Numbered from the stretch's first letter, positions 42,836-52,315 are shown. The stretch is DNA of 64,000 nt from Lactiplantibacillus nangangensis (GCF_005405065.1 NZ_BJDI01000014.1:1-64000); one strand, 5' to 3'. Notes: generated by a model from the letters alone, not told the origin. Made by a program: numbers and translations.

Positions 42836-44593
42836 TTATTTCACACCGAATTGACTAAAGTAAGCTGAAAGTGGTTGTAACTCTTCAGCATCGTATTGAT
42901 GCTTAAAAGTCGCGACGGAAGCCGCCGAAGTCTTTTGTGGATCGACATCTAAAATTTCAACTGGTAAACCACGCTTGGCCGTAATTTTAGCGTCAATCAA
43001 AACGGGTCGTCCCGCCTTAATTTCAGCCATCGCCGTTTCAAACGCCCCATGTAATTGATCAAAATGCTCAACCTTAATCCCTTTGACTCCCATGCCTTCC
43101 GCAATCATCGCAAAGTCGGCGCCAATTAAATCGATACCATAGTAAGGTTGTGGCACATCTTCTTGTTCCGACTTAATAAAGTTCAGCGTCTGATTAGAAG
43201 TCACGATGTTAAAGATTGGCAACTGGTATTTCACTTCGGTCAGCAAGTCTTGCATGACCATTGAAAAGGCCCCATCACCTGCAACATTAAAGGCTTGCCG
43301 GTCTGGATAACTCAACTTGGCGGCAATCGCACCTGGGACACCAGCCCCCATCGTCGCAAATAATGCTGAAGTGAGCAATTTTTGCTTTGGGTTCATTTGT
43401 AAGAACCGGAAACTGTTGATCGTGTTATCCCCAACATCCATCGAAAAGACGGCATCATCGGCTGCGACCCGATTGATTTCACGGTAAACTTGTTCGTATT
43501 CCAATGGGTCCGTCGTCCGATTACTTAACTTCTGGAGATATTGTTTCCAAGCTGCCATGTCAGCTTGCGCCGCTTGATAATACGGTGACGGTGCGGCCGG
43601 TTCACTCAATGCTAAGGCCCGATTAATGAAAGCTTTCGCATCCCCATTAATACCATAATCCAAATGATGATGCCGGCCAAACTTGCCAGAATCCAATTCG
43701 ATCTGGACGTATTTGAAATCATGCGTTGTATACATGATTTGGGCAAAGGAGTAGTCAGCACCCACGGAAACAACCAAGTCCGTAATCGCCATGAGTTCAT
43801 CAGCAGCCTTCGAAGCAGCACGATAAGCACTCCCCATATTACCGGCAAAGGTATCTGGAATCACGCCCTTAGCGAGACCCGTGATAATAATTGGCACTTG
43901 CAGCTTATCTGCCAATTGCATCATCGCTTCGGTGGCACCGCGAGTCCCTTGTCCCACGTGAAAGACGGGATACTTTGCTTTTTTGATCAAGCCTAAAACG
44001 TGTTCGATCTGGTCATCTGGAATCGCAGGCGCCGTCACTAAACCTGCAGGGACACTCGCTGAATCGTATGCAACATCTGGAATTTCCGCATAACCAAAAT
44101 CATTTGGAATCGTAACGACCGCGACTCCTTTTTCTTTATAAGCGGTCCGAATCGCTTTATCCACGACATAGGGCAAACTTTCTGGTGTCATGATTGTCCG
44201 ATTAAAGACTGCCACATCGCTAAACATAGGTTCTTCAGCAAATTCTTGGAAGTAGTCATAATTCATATTTGTGTGAGCAACTTGGCCAACCAAGGCTAAA
44301 ACGGGGACGTGATCTTCCTTCGCGTCATACAGACCATTCAACAAATTGACCGCACCTGGTCCCGCAGACCCAAAAGCCACGCCAATTTTACCAGTCAGCT
44401 TGGCTTCTGCCGCTGCGGCCAGTGCCCCGACTTGTTCATGTCGAACTTGAATATAGTGTAATCGCGTTTGTTCCACGTCCAATGCATGCATCGTCGAGTT
44501 AAATGACCCACCGGCATAGCCATAAATTTGCTTGATGCCCCAAGCTTCCAGAACTTTTAACATTGCGACTGATGCTTCAACCGTTTTAACCAT
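42836..44593 (-). CDS. pox: Pyruvate oxidase
   Basis: A 585-residue TPP- and FAD-dependent flavoenzyme: pyruvate + phosphate + O2 to acetyl-phosphate, CO2 and H2O2. N-terminal TPP half KVLEAWGIKQIYGYAGGSFNS with the catalytic Glu in YIQVRHEQVGALAAAAEAKLTG; TPP-Mg motif VAGDGAFSMVMQDLLTEVKYQLPIFNIVTSNQTLNFIK. Length and ends match the L. plantarum/streptococcal SpxB family. The start codon follows AAGAAGG. A perfect cre lies between promoter and start. Acetate kinase (28459-29673) uses its product. Confidence 0.95.
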   Translation of the reverse strand: MVKTVEASVAMLKVLEAWGIKQIYGYAGGSFNSTMHALDVEQTRLHYIQVRHEQVGALAAAAEAKLTGKIGVAFGSAGPGAVNLLNGLYDAKEDHVPVLALVGQVAHTNMNYDYFQEFAEEPMFSDVAVFNRTIMTPESLPYVVDKAIRTAYKEKGVAVVTIPNDFGYAEIPDVAYDSASVPAGLVTAPAIPDDQIEHVLGLIKKAKYPVFHVGQGTRGATEAMMQLADKLQVPIIITGLAKGVIPDTFAGNMGSAYRAASKAADELMAITDLVVSVGADYSFAQIMYTTHDFKYVQIELDSGKFGRHHHLDYGINGDAKAFINRALALSEPAAPSPYYQAAQADMAAWKQYLQKLSNRTTDPLEYEQVYREINRVAADDAVFSMDVGDNTINSFRFLQMNPKQKLLTSALFATMGAGVPGAIAAKLSYPDRQAFNVAGDGAFSMVMQDLLTEVKYQLPIFNIVTSNQTLNFIKSEQEDVPQPYYGIDLIGADFAMIAEGMGVKGIKVEHFDQLHGAFETAMAEIKAGRPVLIDAKITAKRGLPVEILDVDPQKTSAASVATFKHQYDAEELQPLSAYFSQFGVK

Positions 44594-44621
44594 GATAGTA
44601 GCCTTCTTTTAAAAATATTAT

Positions 44622-44635
44622 TGTTAGCGTTTTCA
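44622..44635 (-). promoter_or_regulatory. cre (CcpA) site of the pyruvate oxidase gene
   Basis: On the minus strand TGAAAACGCTAACA matches TGWAANCGNTNWCA at every fixed position. It lies 29-42 bases upstream of the start and downstream of the -10, a roadblock position, which fits glucose repression. Confidence 0.8.
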
Positions 44636-44646
44636 ACAACGGGTTA

Positions 44647-44675
44647 AATATACATCTAGTTGGTGCAAAATTCAA
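44647..44675 (-). promoter_or_regulatory. Promoter of the pyruvate oxidase gene
   Basis: TTGAAT, 17-base spacer, TATATT on the minus strand (44675 to 44647). Confidence 0.7.
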
Positions 44676-44696
44676 TTGTAAACAACCGAATTAAGC

Positions 44697-44735
44697 AAAA
44701 AGATTGCGGTTAACTTAATTCACCGCAATCTTTTT
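44697..44735. terminator. Terminator-like hairpin
   Basis: AAAAAGATTGCGGT pairs with ACCGCAATCTTTTT; symmetric, so it works in both directions. It ends the tag transcript on the minus strand. Confidence 0.85.
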
Positions 44736-44736
44736 G

Positions 44737-44797
44737 AGGCTTGACCCGGTCCCTCGTCCGTATGTTATCAATAACAACCGGAAGCAACAATCAACAA
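44737..44797. repeat. Dispersed repeat family A, partial copy 3
   Basis: About 60 bp equal to the 3' end of copies 1 and 2 (AGGCTTGACCCGGTCCCTCG ... ACCGGAAGC), with a few changes. The 5' part is missing, and a terminator hairpin borders the break. Confidence 0.75.
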
Positions 44798-44818
44798 CTA
44801 TTTTTCACCTTTTAGTTA

Positions 44819-45379
44819 CTAATTTAATTTTTCTGGTGCCCAATCACAGGTCACTAAATGATCATTAATTAAGCCTGCACCTTGTAAATAGGAATAGACT
44901 GTCGTTGGCCCGACAAACTTAAAGCCGCGCTGCTTCATGGCTTTCGAAACCCGCTTCGCTAAATCATTGGTAGCTGGAATCTCCGCCGCACTCGTCCACG
45001 CCTGCCGAATGGGCTGACCATCGACAAACGACCACAGCCAATCTGCATACGTCGAGCCAGCCGGCCAAGCTTGGATCACTTTAGCATTATTGATCGTCGC
45101 CGCTAACTTTTGACGATGGCGAATAATACGGGCATCTTGTAAGAGCCGCTCGATATCCGTGTCAGTCATGGCGGCCACCTTGCTGACCTCATAATCATAG
45201 AAGTCTTCTTTAAAGGCGGCACGTTTATTTAAAACAGTTTGCCAACTTAAACCCGCCTGGTAGGTCTCCAAACACAATAATTCAAACAATTTTTGTTGGT
45301 CATGCTGTGGGCGTCCCCATTCGTGATCATGATAATCCTGCATTAACGGCGTTGAATTCGCCCAGTCACATCGAGTCAT
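44819..45379 (-). CDS. tag: DNA-3-methyladenine glycosylase I
   Basis: A 186-residue base-excision enzyme removing 3-methyladenine: TRCDWANSTPLMQDYHDHEWGRP (zinc Cys and His), LLCLETYQAGLSWQTVLNKRAAF, and the C-terminal HLVTCDWAP with the last zinc ligands. ATG 45379 is chosen because AAGGA is eight bases away; another ATG nine bases upstream lies against the ribosome site. A nearly perfect LexA box upstream suggests SOS control. Confidence 0.94.
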   Translation of the reverse strand: MTRCDWANSTPLMQDYHDHEWGRPQHDQQKLFELLCLETYQAGLSWQTVLNKRAAFKEDFYDYEVSKVAAMTDTDIERLLQDARIIRHRQKLAATINNAKVIQAWPAGSTYADWLWSFVDGQPIRQAWTSAAEIPATNDLAKRVSKAMKQRGFKFVGPTTVYSYLQGAGLINDHLVTCDWAPEKLN

Positions 45380-45438
45380 TTCGGCCATCCTTCCTAATCG
45401 ATTAAGTTTGATTACAGCATACCATAAAAAGCCCAGTT

Positions 45439-45452
45439 CGAACATACGTTCT
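45439..45452 (-). promoter_or_regulatory. LexA (SOS) box upstream of tag
   Basis: CGAACATACGTTCT (plus strand) matches CGAACRNRYGTTYG at 13 of 14 positions. It lies about 60 bases upstream of the tag start. Confidence 0.65.
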
Positions 45453-45464
45453 TTAACTGATATC

Positions 45465-45517
45465 AAAAAACGGTGCGTCTCAAATCAGTCAGCCGACCAA
45501 TTTAAGAAACACCGTTT
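45465..45517 (-). terminator. Terminator of the MMPL gene
   Basis: AAACGGTG pairs with CACCGTTT over a long loop; six T follow on the minus strand. Confidence 0.6.
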
Positions 45518-45541
45518 CAAAGCACGATTCAGTTTTTCAAC

Positions 45542-48500
45542 TTATTTGTGTGACCGTTTCGTCGGTTCATCCGTGGTCGATTCATCTTCCATGTTATCCG
45601 TCAATGGATAAGTCAAACGAATCAACGCTGGGATCACCGTTGGAATGGCGAATACCAGGATAATCAACCCGATAATCACGACCATCGCCACTTGGATCAA
45701 GGTCAAGACACCAGATGGCATCAAGGCCGCGAACGTTCCGCTTAAGATCAAGGCAGCGGATAAGACGACCGCACCGATAACCGAAGCTGCCCGAACGATC
45801 CGGGTACTTGGCGTCGCCGCCGTATTATCAAACTCACGGTACTTCATCATCAAGAAGATACTGTAATCAACCCCGAGGGCAATTAACATGATGAAACCGA
45901 AGAATGGTGTGTTCCAAGTCAACATATCTTGACCCATAATCATACTGCTCAACAACTTCGTAATACTCAAGGACATAATGTAAGCCAATAACAAGGTCCC
46001 GATAATGTAGAACGGTTGTAGGACAGAACGTGTGATAACCATTAAGGCTAACAAGATCCCGATTAACATGATTGCCGCCGTCCGCACAAAGTCACTCGAC
46101 GCGATGGCTTGGGTATCATTGGTTTCAGAAGTTTGACCACCGATTGCGATTGTCGAGCCAGCCAATGACGTCCCTTTCAACGTGTTCTGAGCTTGTGTTT
46201 GGATAGCAGAGATCTTGTTCATCGCTGCCTTAGAACTAGGATTATCTTTCAAGACGATCGTTAACTTCGTGGCATGATAATTATCAGACATGTACGTGTT
46301 CAACGCCGTCTTGTAAGTTTTACTCTTCAAAGTAGCCTTTGGAACGTAATAAGTCTTCGCTGCATCAGAGTTCTTCAAACCAACGAGGTAACTGTTAGCT
46401 GAACCAACACCTTTATTAATGGTCTTAGTCCCATCACTAGCGGTTGCCAATCCTTTTTGTAACGTGCCCATCTGTTTAACCAAGCTTTGTAACGTGGTGT
46501 ACATGGTTTGGTTACCAGCGGCCACTTGGGAAGCACCGGCAGTTAACGTCCCTGAATTTGCAGCCAACTTATTCGTCCCAGCATCTAAAGCACCGATAGC
46601 ACTCACAAGTGTTGGTACTTGGCCCTGCAACGTGGTTAAACCGGTTGAAACTTGACCAGAACCAGCCGCTAATTGACTCACACCACTAGCTAAAGCTGGT
46701 ACTTGGGCATTCAACTGTGCGTTACCATTGGCCACTTGAGAAGCACCAGCTGATAACTTGCTGATACCACTAACCAAAGTTGGCACTTGAGCATTCAATT
46801 GACCATTGCCTGTGGCGACTTGCGATGCGCCAGATGATAGCTGACTAATGGCACTAACTAAAGCTGGTACTTGGGTATTTAATTGACCATTACCTGTGGC
46901 AACTTGGGCAGCACCGCTGTTCAAGGCACTAGAGTTGGCAACCAATTGATTGGTCCCTGCTGCTAAGGCACCAATGGCACCAGTCAACGTTGGAACTTGC
47001 GAACTCAACGTATTAATGCCGCTGTTGACAGTTGAAACCCCGTTATTAATCTTATTAGCGCCAGTTGCTGCCGTGGCAACACCACTCGTGTAAGACCCCA
47101 TCTTAGTTGCTAAACCACTTGTCCCGGTCTTCAATTGATCTAACCCAGTGGCAATTTGACTTGAGCCACTAACTAGGCCAGGCGTTGTCGTCGTCCCAGA
47201 CAAAGCCGCTTCGATCTTTTGCGTTTGGGCAATCGCAGTTTCGAGTTTAGCAATTGCTTCTAACGAGCCTTCATTAGCTTTAATGGTCCCTGCTGCTAAA
47301 GTGCTTAAGTCTGAGAGTGAACTCAATTCACCACTCAGCTTTTGCATCTTATCAGCAGCCGTACTAATCCCAGCTAACTGAGTCTGTAAATCGTTCAAAG
47401 CTTGTAACCCATCATCAGCTGTTGTTGCAGAACCAGCTTTAGTCGTTGCCGTCGAACTTGTGTTGGCACTATTCTGGGCGTTGACTTGTGACGTCACGGC
47501 TGAACTGATGGCCGCCTTCTGTTCTGAAGTTGCCGATGAACCAGCCGCAGCAATTGCTGCAGAAGCTACTGCATTCGCATTAACCGACTTCGTGCTAGTA
47601 CTGTTACCAGCTGCATCTTTGCTCGAGGCACTGGCTAAAGCACTCTTAATTTTAGTCATATCTGAATTGATGCCAGATTTTGACTGACTTAAAGCATCTG
47701 CAGTGGTTGTTAATGAAGAAATGCTTGTTTTAACATTTCCGGACCCATCTACTAGGGCCTGCATTTGCGTGTTGATTGCATTCAAACTATTCTTTAACGT
47801 CGTCAGTTGTGCCGTGTCCGCAGAGCCAGATGCTGCTTTAACTTGTTCTTCCATCTGACTTAAACCAGTAGCCACAGTAGCGGCGCCCGTTTGTAACGTC
47901 CCAACACTCGTTGCCAAATCTTGCGTCCCAGAATTGAGAGCATCATTGTTGTCGCTCAATGCCTTCAAACCGGACGTTAAACTATTAGTCCCAGTCAATA
48001 ATGACCCAGTCCCATCAGATAAGGCTGCGATACCACTCGTTAAGGAACCCGTACCATCGTTCAACGTATTAAGGTTCTTGTTGACCGTATAAACACCATC
48101 AGTATATTTAACAACACCTTGTTTTAAGGTGTTCGAGCCACTGGCTAACTGACTAACACCATTTGACAACGTCCCAGTTTGACCATTCAATGTGTTCAAA
48201 CCAGTGCTGACTTGTTGCGACCCACTTGCTAACTTGCTAGTCGCACCAGCCAACGTCCCAGTCTTGCCACTTAAAGTAGTCAAACCGGTGCTAACTTGTT
48301 GTGACCCACTTGCTAACTTGCTAGTCGCACTAGCTAACGTGCCAGTCTTGCCATTTAACGTGTTTAGCCCAGTCGTGACTTGTTGTGACCCATTCGCTAA
48401 TTTGTTCACGCCACTCGACAAGGCCCCCGTCTTACTGCTTAATTGATCCAACCCATTATTCACGGTATAAACACCGTTCGTATAAGTGACCAACCCATCG

Positions 48501-50071
48501 GAAAGGCTTTTGGCACCATCAGCTAATTCTTTAGCACTGCTGACACCGGAAGACATGTTTGAGCCCTTCAGTTGACTATTGGCACTGTCTAAGCCGCTAC
48601 TAATCTTCTTTAAGCCCTTGCTTGCTGAGGTCATCCCAGTTGTGACCGTCCCCAATTGCTTGTTGACGTATAGGTCACTAATTTCTGACCCCCCTGGTTG
48701 ACTGACAGAAGCAACCGTTTTGACACCCTTAACCTTCTTCAATTGACGTGTTAAGTTATCTACGGCTTTAATATCTTTTTCGTTATTTAAAGCATGATCT
48801 GATTTGATATAAAGGGTCGATGGTTCCGCAGTCCCCTTCGAGAAATGCGCTTGAACCACTTTGAACCCTTTTTTAGCAGGAATCGAATCATTCAATTCTG
48901 CCAAAGTATCATAATTTAATTGATTGCTGTAGTTGAAGACAAATGGTGCCGCGACCCCTAAGACCACGACTAACGCAATCAAAGGATACTGCACGGACCC
49001 TTTTGAAATGCCACGCCACATTTTGCTCGTACTACCACCAGCAAAGTTCTTAGATGGCCAAAATAGCTTTGGTCCCAGCAATGCCATGAAAAATGGATTC
49101 AAAGTTAACAAAACTAACAAGAGGATGGCAACCGCTACGGCAACCCCCACGGCAGAACGATAAATCGAGAAGTTGGCTAATCCTAGGGCACTAAACCCAA
49201 TCAATAGTGAGGAACCACTATAGAGAATCGTCCGGCCAGCTATCTTCAACGCTCGCCCAGTCGCGGCGACTGGACTATCGCCATGACTGAGTTCTTCTTT
49301 GAATTGATCGAACATTAAAATATTGTAGTCGGTCCCAATCCCAAAGAGGACCACGACCATAAAGACTTGGGTGAAGTTCGACAATGGAAAATTGAACTTG
49401 TCGACTAGATTCATCACAATGCTCAACGAAATAATGAACGATAACCCAACGGATAATAATGACACAATTGGGGTAATCGGTGATTTGAAGACTAACGTTA
49501 ACACGATGAAAATAAAGACGACCGTGATAATTTCAGTTTTCTGTAACCCAGTTTCGGTTTCTTGCGTAAAGTCGTCAGTTAAGATGTCACTCCCAGTAAC
49601 GTACGTTTTAACGCCACTGGTTTTGGCCCCTTGCGTGATAGTTTTAGTCATATTCGTCACAGTCTGGTTTTCACCAACCATTAGTTGTAATAACTGTGTC
49701 GATTTATCTTTAGAAATCAATTGTTTCTTTGCAGCGGCATTATCGCTCGCTGCGGTCATTGATTTAACATGATATTTAGACTTTTGGACTTTGAAGCGTT
49801 GAATCGTCCCATCGATTTTTTGCTTCTGAGTCGCAGTTAATGGCTTATCACCATTATTGAACACGACGACCACTTGACGCGTGTTATTTTGATGACGCCC
49901 CCAGTGATTTTGAATCACAGACGCAACTTGACTCTTCGCGCTACTTGGCAATTGGGTTTGGCCCTTATCACGGACTAAACTGCTGACATTTGGTAAGAAC
50001 ACGATGGCCGCCACCATCACGATCAACCAAACGACAGCCTGTATGGTAAATTGTCTACGGCTCCCTTTCAA
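45542..50071 (-). CDS. Giant MMPL/RND-type membrane protein with repeat-rich extracellular domain
   Basis: 1509 residues. Membrane helix at about 9-29; first MMPL helix cluster at about 175-345 with LFGIGTDYNILMFDQFKEEL and AGRTILYSGSSLLIGFSALGL; second cluster near the C terminus with GVDYSIFLMMKYREFDN. Between them residues about 480-1290 form a long repeat region (LASGSQQVSTGLTTLSGKTG, QVATGNGQLNTQVPALVSAI types) like YhgE/Pip heptad repeats and probably a helical rod outside the cell. Such proteins export lipids or drugs, or serve as phage receptors. A TetR regulator is divergent. Confidence 0.9.
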   Translation of the reverse strand: MKGSRRQFTIQAVVWLIVMVAAIVFLPNVSSLVRDKGQTQLPSSAKSQVASVIQNHWGRHQNNTRQVVVVFNNGDKPLTATQKQKIDGTIQRFKVQKSKYHVKSMTAASDNAAAKKQLISKDKSTQLLQLMVGENQTVTNMTKTITQGAKTSGVKTYVTGSDILTDDFTQETETGLQKTEIITVVFIFIVLTLVFKSPITPIVSLLSVGLSFIISLSIVMNLVDKFNFPLSNFTQVFMVVVLFGIGTDYNILMFDQFKEELSHGDSPVAATGRALKIAGRTILYSGSSLLIGFSALGLANFSIYRSAVGVAVAVAILLLVLLTLNPFFMALLGPKLFWPSKNFAGGSTSKMWRGISKGSVQYPLIALVVVLGVAAPFVFNYSNQLNYDTLAELNDSIPAKKGFKVVQAHFSKGTAEPSTLYIKSDHALNNEKDIKAVDNLTRQLKKVKGVKTVASVSQPGGSEISDLYVNKQLGTVTTGMTSASKGLKKISSGLDSANSQLKGSNMSSGVSSAKELADGAKSLSDGLVTYTNGVYTVNNGLDQLSSKTGALSSGVNKLANGSQQVTTGLNTLNGKTGTLASATSKLASGSQQVSTGLTTLSGKTGTLAGATSKLASGSQQVSTGLNTLNGQTGTLSNGVSQLASGSNTLKQGVVKYTDGVYTVNKNLNTLNDGTGSLTSGIAALSDGTGSLLTGTNSLTSGLKALSDNNDALNSGTQDLATSVGTLQTGAATVATGLSQMEEQVKAASGSADTAQLTTLKNSLNAINTQMQALVDGSGNVKTSISSLTTTADALSQSKSGINSDMTKIKSALASASSKDAAGNSTSTKSVNANAVASAAIAAAGSSATSEQKAAISSAVTSQVNAQNSANTSSTATTKAGSATTADDGLQALNDLQTQLAGISTAADKMQKLSGELSSLSDLSTLAAGTIKANEGSLEAIAKLETAIAQTQKIEAALSGTTTTPGLVSGSSQIATGLDQLKTGTSGLATKMGSYTSGVATAATGANKINNGVSTVNSGINTLSSQVPTLTGAIGALAAGTNQLVANSSALNSGAAQVATGNGQLNTQVPALVSAISQLSSGASQVATGNGQLNAQVPTLVSGISKLSAGASQVANGNAQLNAQVPALASGVSQLAAGSGQVSTGLTTLQGQVPTLVSAIGALDAGTNKLAANSGTLTAGASQVAAGNQTMYTTLQSLVKQMGTLQKGLATASDGTKTINKGVGSANSYLVGLKNSDAAKTYYVPKATLKSKTYKTALNTYMSDNYHATKLTIVLKDNPSSKAAMNKISAIQTQAQNTLKGTSLAGSTIAIGGQTSETNDTQAIASSDFVRTAAIMLIGILLALMVITRSVLQPFYIIGTLLLAYIMSLSITKLLSSMIMGQDMLTWNTPFFGFIMLIALGVDYSIFLMMKYREFDNTAATPSTRIVRAASVIGAVVLSAALILSGTFAALMPSGVLTLIQVAMVVIIGLIILVFAIPTVIPALIRLTYPLTDNMEDESTTDEPTKRSHK
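46500..48440. repeat. Internal degenerate tandem repeats of the MMPL gene
   Basis: Two blocks (about 46500-46990 and 48030-48440) carry repeat units of about 80-105 bp encoding G-x-x-Q-V-x-x-G-x-x-x-L-x-x-Q/K-x-x-x-L. Adjacent units at 48180-48400 are almost identical, suggesting recent unit gain. Confidence 0.7.
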
Positions 50072-50199
50072 TGTTATATCCCTTCCCTAGTTCAGATTCT
50101 AAAACGACATCGTGACATTTAATCAACAATGTGTTTAAATAATAACAACATGTTAGTTGAAAATTAAAGAAAATTCAAGCAACAATTTTCATAATTTCG

Positions 50200-50240
50200 T
50201 CATTAAATAAACAAAAGTGGCGAAATTGTTTACTTAATGA
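50200..50240. promoter_or_regulatory. Candidate TetR operator between MMPL and regulator genes
   Basis: TCATTAAATAAAC (50200-50212) and GTTTACTTAATGA (50228-50240) form an inverted repeat with one mismatch. A second nested pair, AATTTCG/CGAAATT, starts at 50193 and ends at 50227. Confidence 0.55.
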
Positions 50241-50252
50241 GGTGAAATAATT

Positions 50253-50846
50253 ATGGTAGGAACTAAAAATAATCGGCGGTCGCAAATGACCGAACGACTC
50301 ATCCAAAATAGCTTGATTGAGCTGTTGCAGAACCATCCGATTAATGAAATCACCGTAACTGCCGTTTGCAAATTAGCGGACATTAATCGTGGGACCTTCT
50401 ACGCTCACTATGAAGACGTTAAAGATTGTATGCACACGATGGAACAAGACGCGACAAAAGAATTATTGGCCGTCATTAACGAACATAAAGATCCTAATTC
50501 GTTACGTGCCATTTTAACGGGTATCTTTGAAATCGTGAAACGACGCCATGCCGTAACCTCGTTTATCCTGACGACTGATCAAGATTTCTTAATGACTTTC
50601 ATCGCCATCACCAAACGTGAAATTCTGGAAGATGACCGTGTCAAGGTCGCCAACCTCAAACCGCGTGAGGGGCAATATATGTTTGAATATTACCTCAACG
50701 GGATTGTCGGTGTCGTTCGCTACTGGCTTAAAAGCGGCCTAGAAGAGTCACCAGAACAACTTGCGAACTTTATTAACGATTGGTGGTACCGTGGTAAACC
50801 CTTTAAAGAACTCTCAAATAAGTCGGGCAACTTTAGCGACAATTAG
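50253..50846 (+). CDS. TetR/AcrR-family regulator
   Basis: A 197-residue regulator: helix-turn-helix RLIQNSLIELLQNHPINEITVTAVCKLADINRGTFYAHYEDVKDC and a C-terminal domain of the TetR_C_8 kind (FEYYLNGIVGVVRYWLKSGLEESPEQLANFINDWW). ATG 50253 follows GAGGTGAAAT. Divergent from the MMPL gene, which it probably represses from the inverted repeat in between. Confidence 0.92.
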   Translation: MVGTKNNRRSQMTERLIQNSLIELLQNHPINEITVTAVCKLADINRGTFYAHYEDVKDCMHTMEQDATKELLAVINEHKDPNSLRAILTGIFEIVKRRHAVTSFILTTDQDFLMTFIAITKREILEDDRVKVANLKPREGQYMFEYYLNGIVGVVRYWLKSGLEESPEQLANFINDWWYRGKPFKELSNKSGNFSDN

Positions 50847-51131
50847 ACCATCACGCCCTTTCTGCAGAGATAACAGTTATTCTGTAAATAACTATTACGT
50901 TATCGATTAAATCTGTCAAAAACAGCACTGACAATCGATATCGCTTAGTTATAACACCTACATTAAAAATATCATGACTGCTAAAATAGTGAAAGAATTC
51001 CACCTTTAAAATCAAGTGGAAACTGGCTTAGACCACTCATTGCCAGCCGCAGCTAGTCCGTTATTTGCTAAGTGACTCAATTATTATAACAACTCAAAAC
51101 AACCTTGAACTTGATGACCATCAAGTCCGCC
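50847..51131. other. Intergenic DNA with no visible gene
   Basis: AT-rich spacer between the TetR gene and the terminator of the alarmone synthetase gene; no open frame with a ribosome site was found. Confidence 0.4.
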
Positions 51132-51182
51132 AAAAAGGCGTCATCTAAAACCAATTGACTGGTTTTTAGATGACGCCTTTTA
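51132..51182 (-). terminator. Terminator of the alarmone synthetase gene
   Basis: AAAAGGCGTCATCTAAAA pairs with its complement ending at 51181; T on both strands. Confidence 0.9.
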
Positions 51183-51186
51183 ACTT

Positions 51187-51876
51187 TTAACCATCCGACT
51201 TAGGTGGTCGCTGATCATACATTCGTTCTTTGATATCATCCATTTCCTGATCTAGTTGCGTAATCAAATGAGCTTTTTCCGTCAAAGACTGCCGCAACGC
51301 CGCTTGATTCGGGACATTCTTCTTATAGTTCAGTTCATGTTCCAACGACGCCCAAAAGTTCATGGCAATCGTCCGGACCTGCAACTCGACCTCAATAATA
51401 TTCGGACCATCAACGGTGTAGACTGGTACGCCTAAAATCAAGTGCAAGCTTTGATAACCATTTGGCTTGGGATGATGAATATAATCCTTCACTTTGAGAA
51501 CTTTTAAATCCGCTTGTGTAGCTAATAAGTCTTCAACGGTTTTCACATCGCTCAGGAAGCGTACAATCAACCGAATCCCCGCAATGTCATGCAGGTTCGT
51601 GTAGACTGCCTCAAGGGTCAGGGGTAAATGCTTTCGCTGCATTTTGCCAACAATACTCTCGGGCGATTTGATTCGCGATTGCTTACTGTCGATTAGGGCA
51701 TAGCCATAGCGCAGTTCATATTCACGACTAATATAATCTAATTTATCTAAAACTAATTTCATCGCAACTTCATACCGTAATGAATAAGCTTTTAATTGAT
51801 CCACCGCCTGTAATAACTCAGGTGGTGCTGGCAAAAATTGATCCGGTTCAGTTGTTTGAGACTCTGGTTTACTCAC
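51187..51876 (-). CDS. Small alarmone synthetase (RelP/RelQ type)
   Basis: A 229-residue (p)ppGpp synthetase without hydrolase domain, transferring pyrophosphate from ATP to GDP/GTP. Motifs: SRIKSPESIVGKMQRK (ATP binding), IAGIRLIVRF, KPNGYQSLHLI (G-Y-x-S-x-H) and ELQVRTIAMNFWASLEHEL (E-x-Q-x-R-T). It is clearly of the single-domain class, but I cannot decide between RelP and RelQ. ATG 51876. Confidence 0.92.
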   Translation of the reverse strand: MSKPESQTTEPDQFLPAPPELLQAVDQLKAYSLRYEVAMKLVLDKLDYISREYELRYGYALIDSKQSRIKSPESIVGKMQRKHLPLTLEAVYTNLHDIAGIRLIVRFLSDVKTVEDLLATQADLKVLKVKDYIHHPKPNGYQSLHLILGVPVYTVDGPNIIEVELQVRTIAMNFWASLEHELNYKKNVPNQAALRQSLTEKAHLITQLDQEMDDIKERMYDQRPPKSDG

Positions 51877-51925
51877 TTATCTCTCGCTCCAATGACTTTC
51901 TCTTTGCACGCTTATGCGTTCGTGC

Positions 51926-52213
51926 TTATTGAATGGTCACGATCCATTCACGGACAATCTGATTATAATCAATCAAATATTGGTCATCGCCAACTTGATA
52001 GCCCAAACGACCATTGACATCTTTGAAATCACTCGGAATCAGGCCATGACCTTCGAGCACGTTTAAATGCCCTGCAACCATCCGATCCTCTAGAAAATGC
52101 TCGAATCGTTGCCAGAAACGTTGAAAACTTGCAAAATCAACGACGTCAAAGACTTCGTTGCGCAAGACCTCGGCATCAAATTCAAGCCGAACATTCGAAC
52201 CTTTTGGTGTCAA
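51926..52213 (-). CDS. Hypothetical protein, 95 residues
   Basis: A soluble, acidic protein (EVFDVVDFASFQRFWQRFEHFLED ... VNGRLGYQVGDDQYLIDYNQ) with no family recognised. TTG 52213 follows GGGGAGGAACG. It lies 49 bases upstream of the alarmone synthetase gene and may be co-transcribed. Confidence 0.6.
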   Translation of the reverse strand: MTPKGSNVRLEFDAEVLRNEVFDVVDFASFQRFWQRFEHFLEDRMVAGHLNVLEGHGLIPSDFKDVNGRLGYQVGDDQYLIDYNQIVREWIVTIQ

Positions 52214-52315
52214 TTACGTTCCTCCCCAGCTACTCTTAATACTTTAATCATAAGCATAAACGTGTCGCGGTGCAATCATTAACTTGCGAATTAGAATGCT
52301 TTTAGGTGAAATTTA

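Noticed and set aside
46500-48440. Regular repeats considered as a CRISPR array
   Set aside because: They lie in frame inside a long gene, unit lengths vary, and there are no unique spacers or cas genes.
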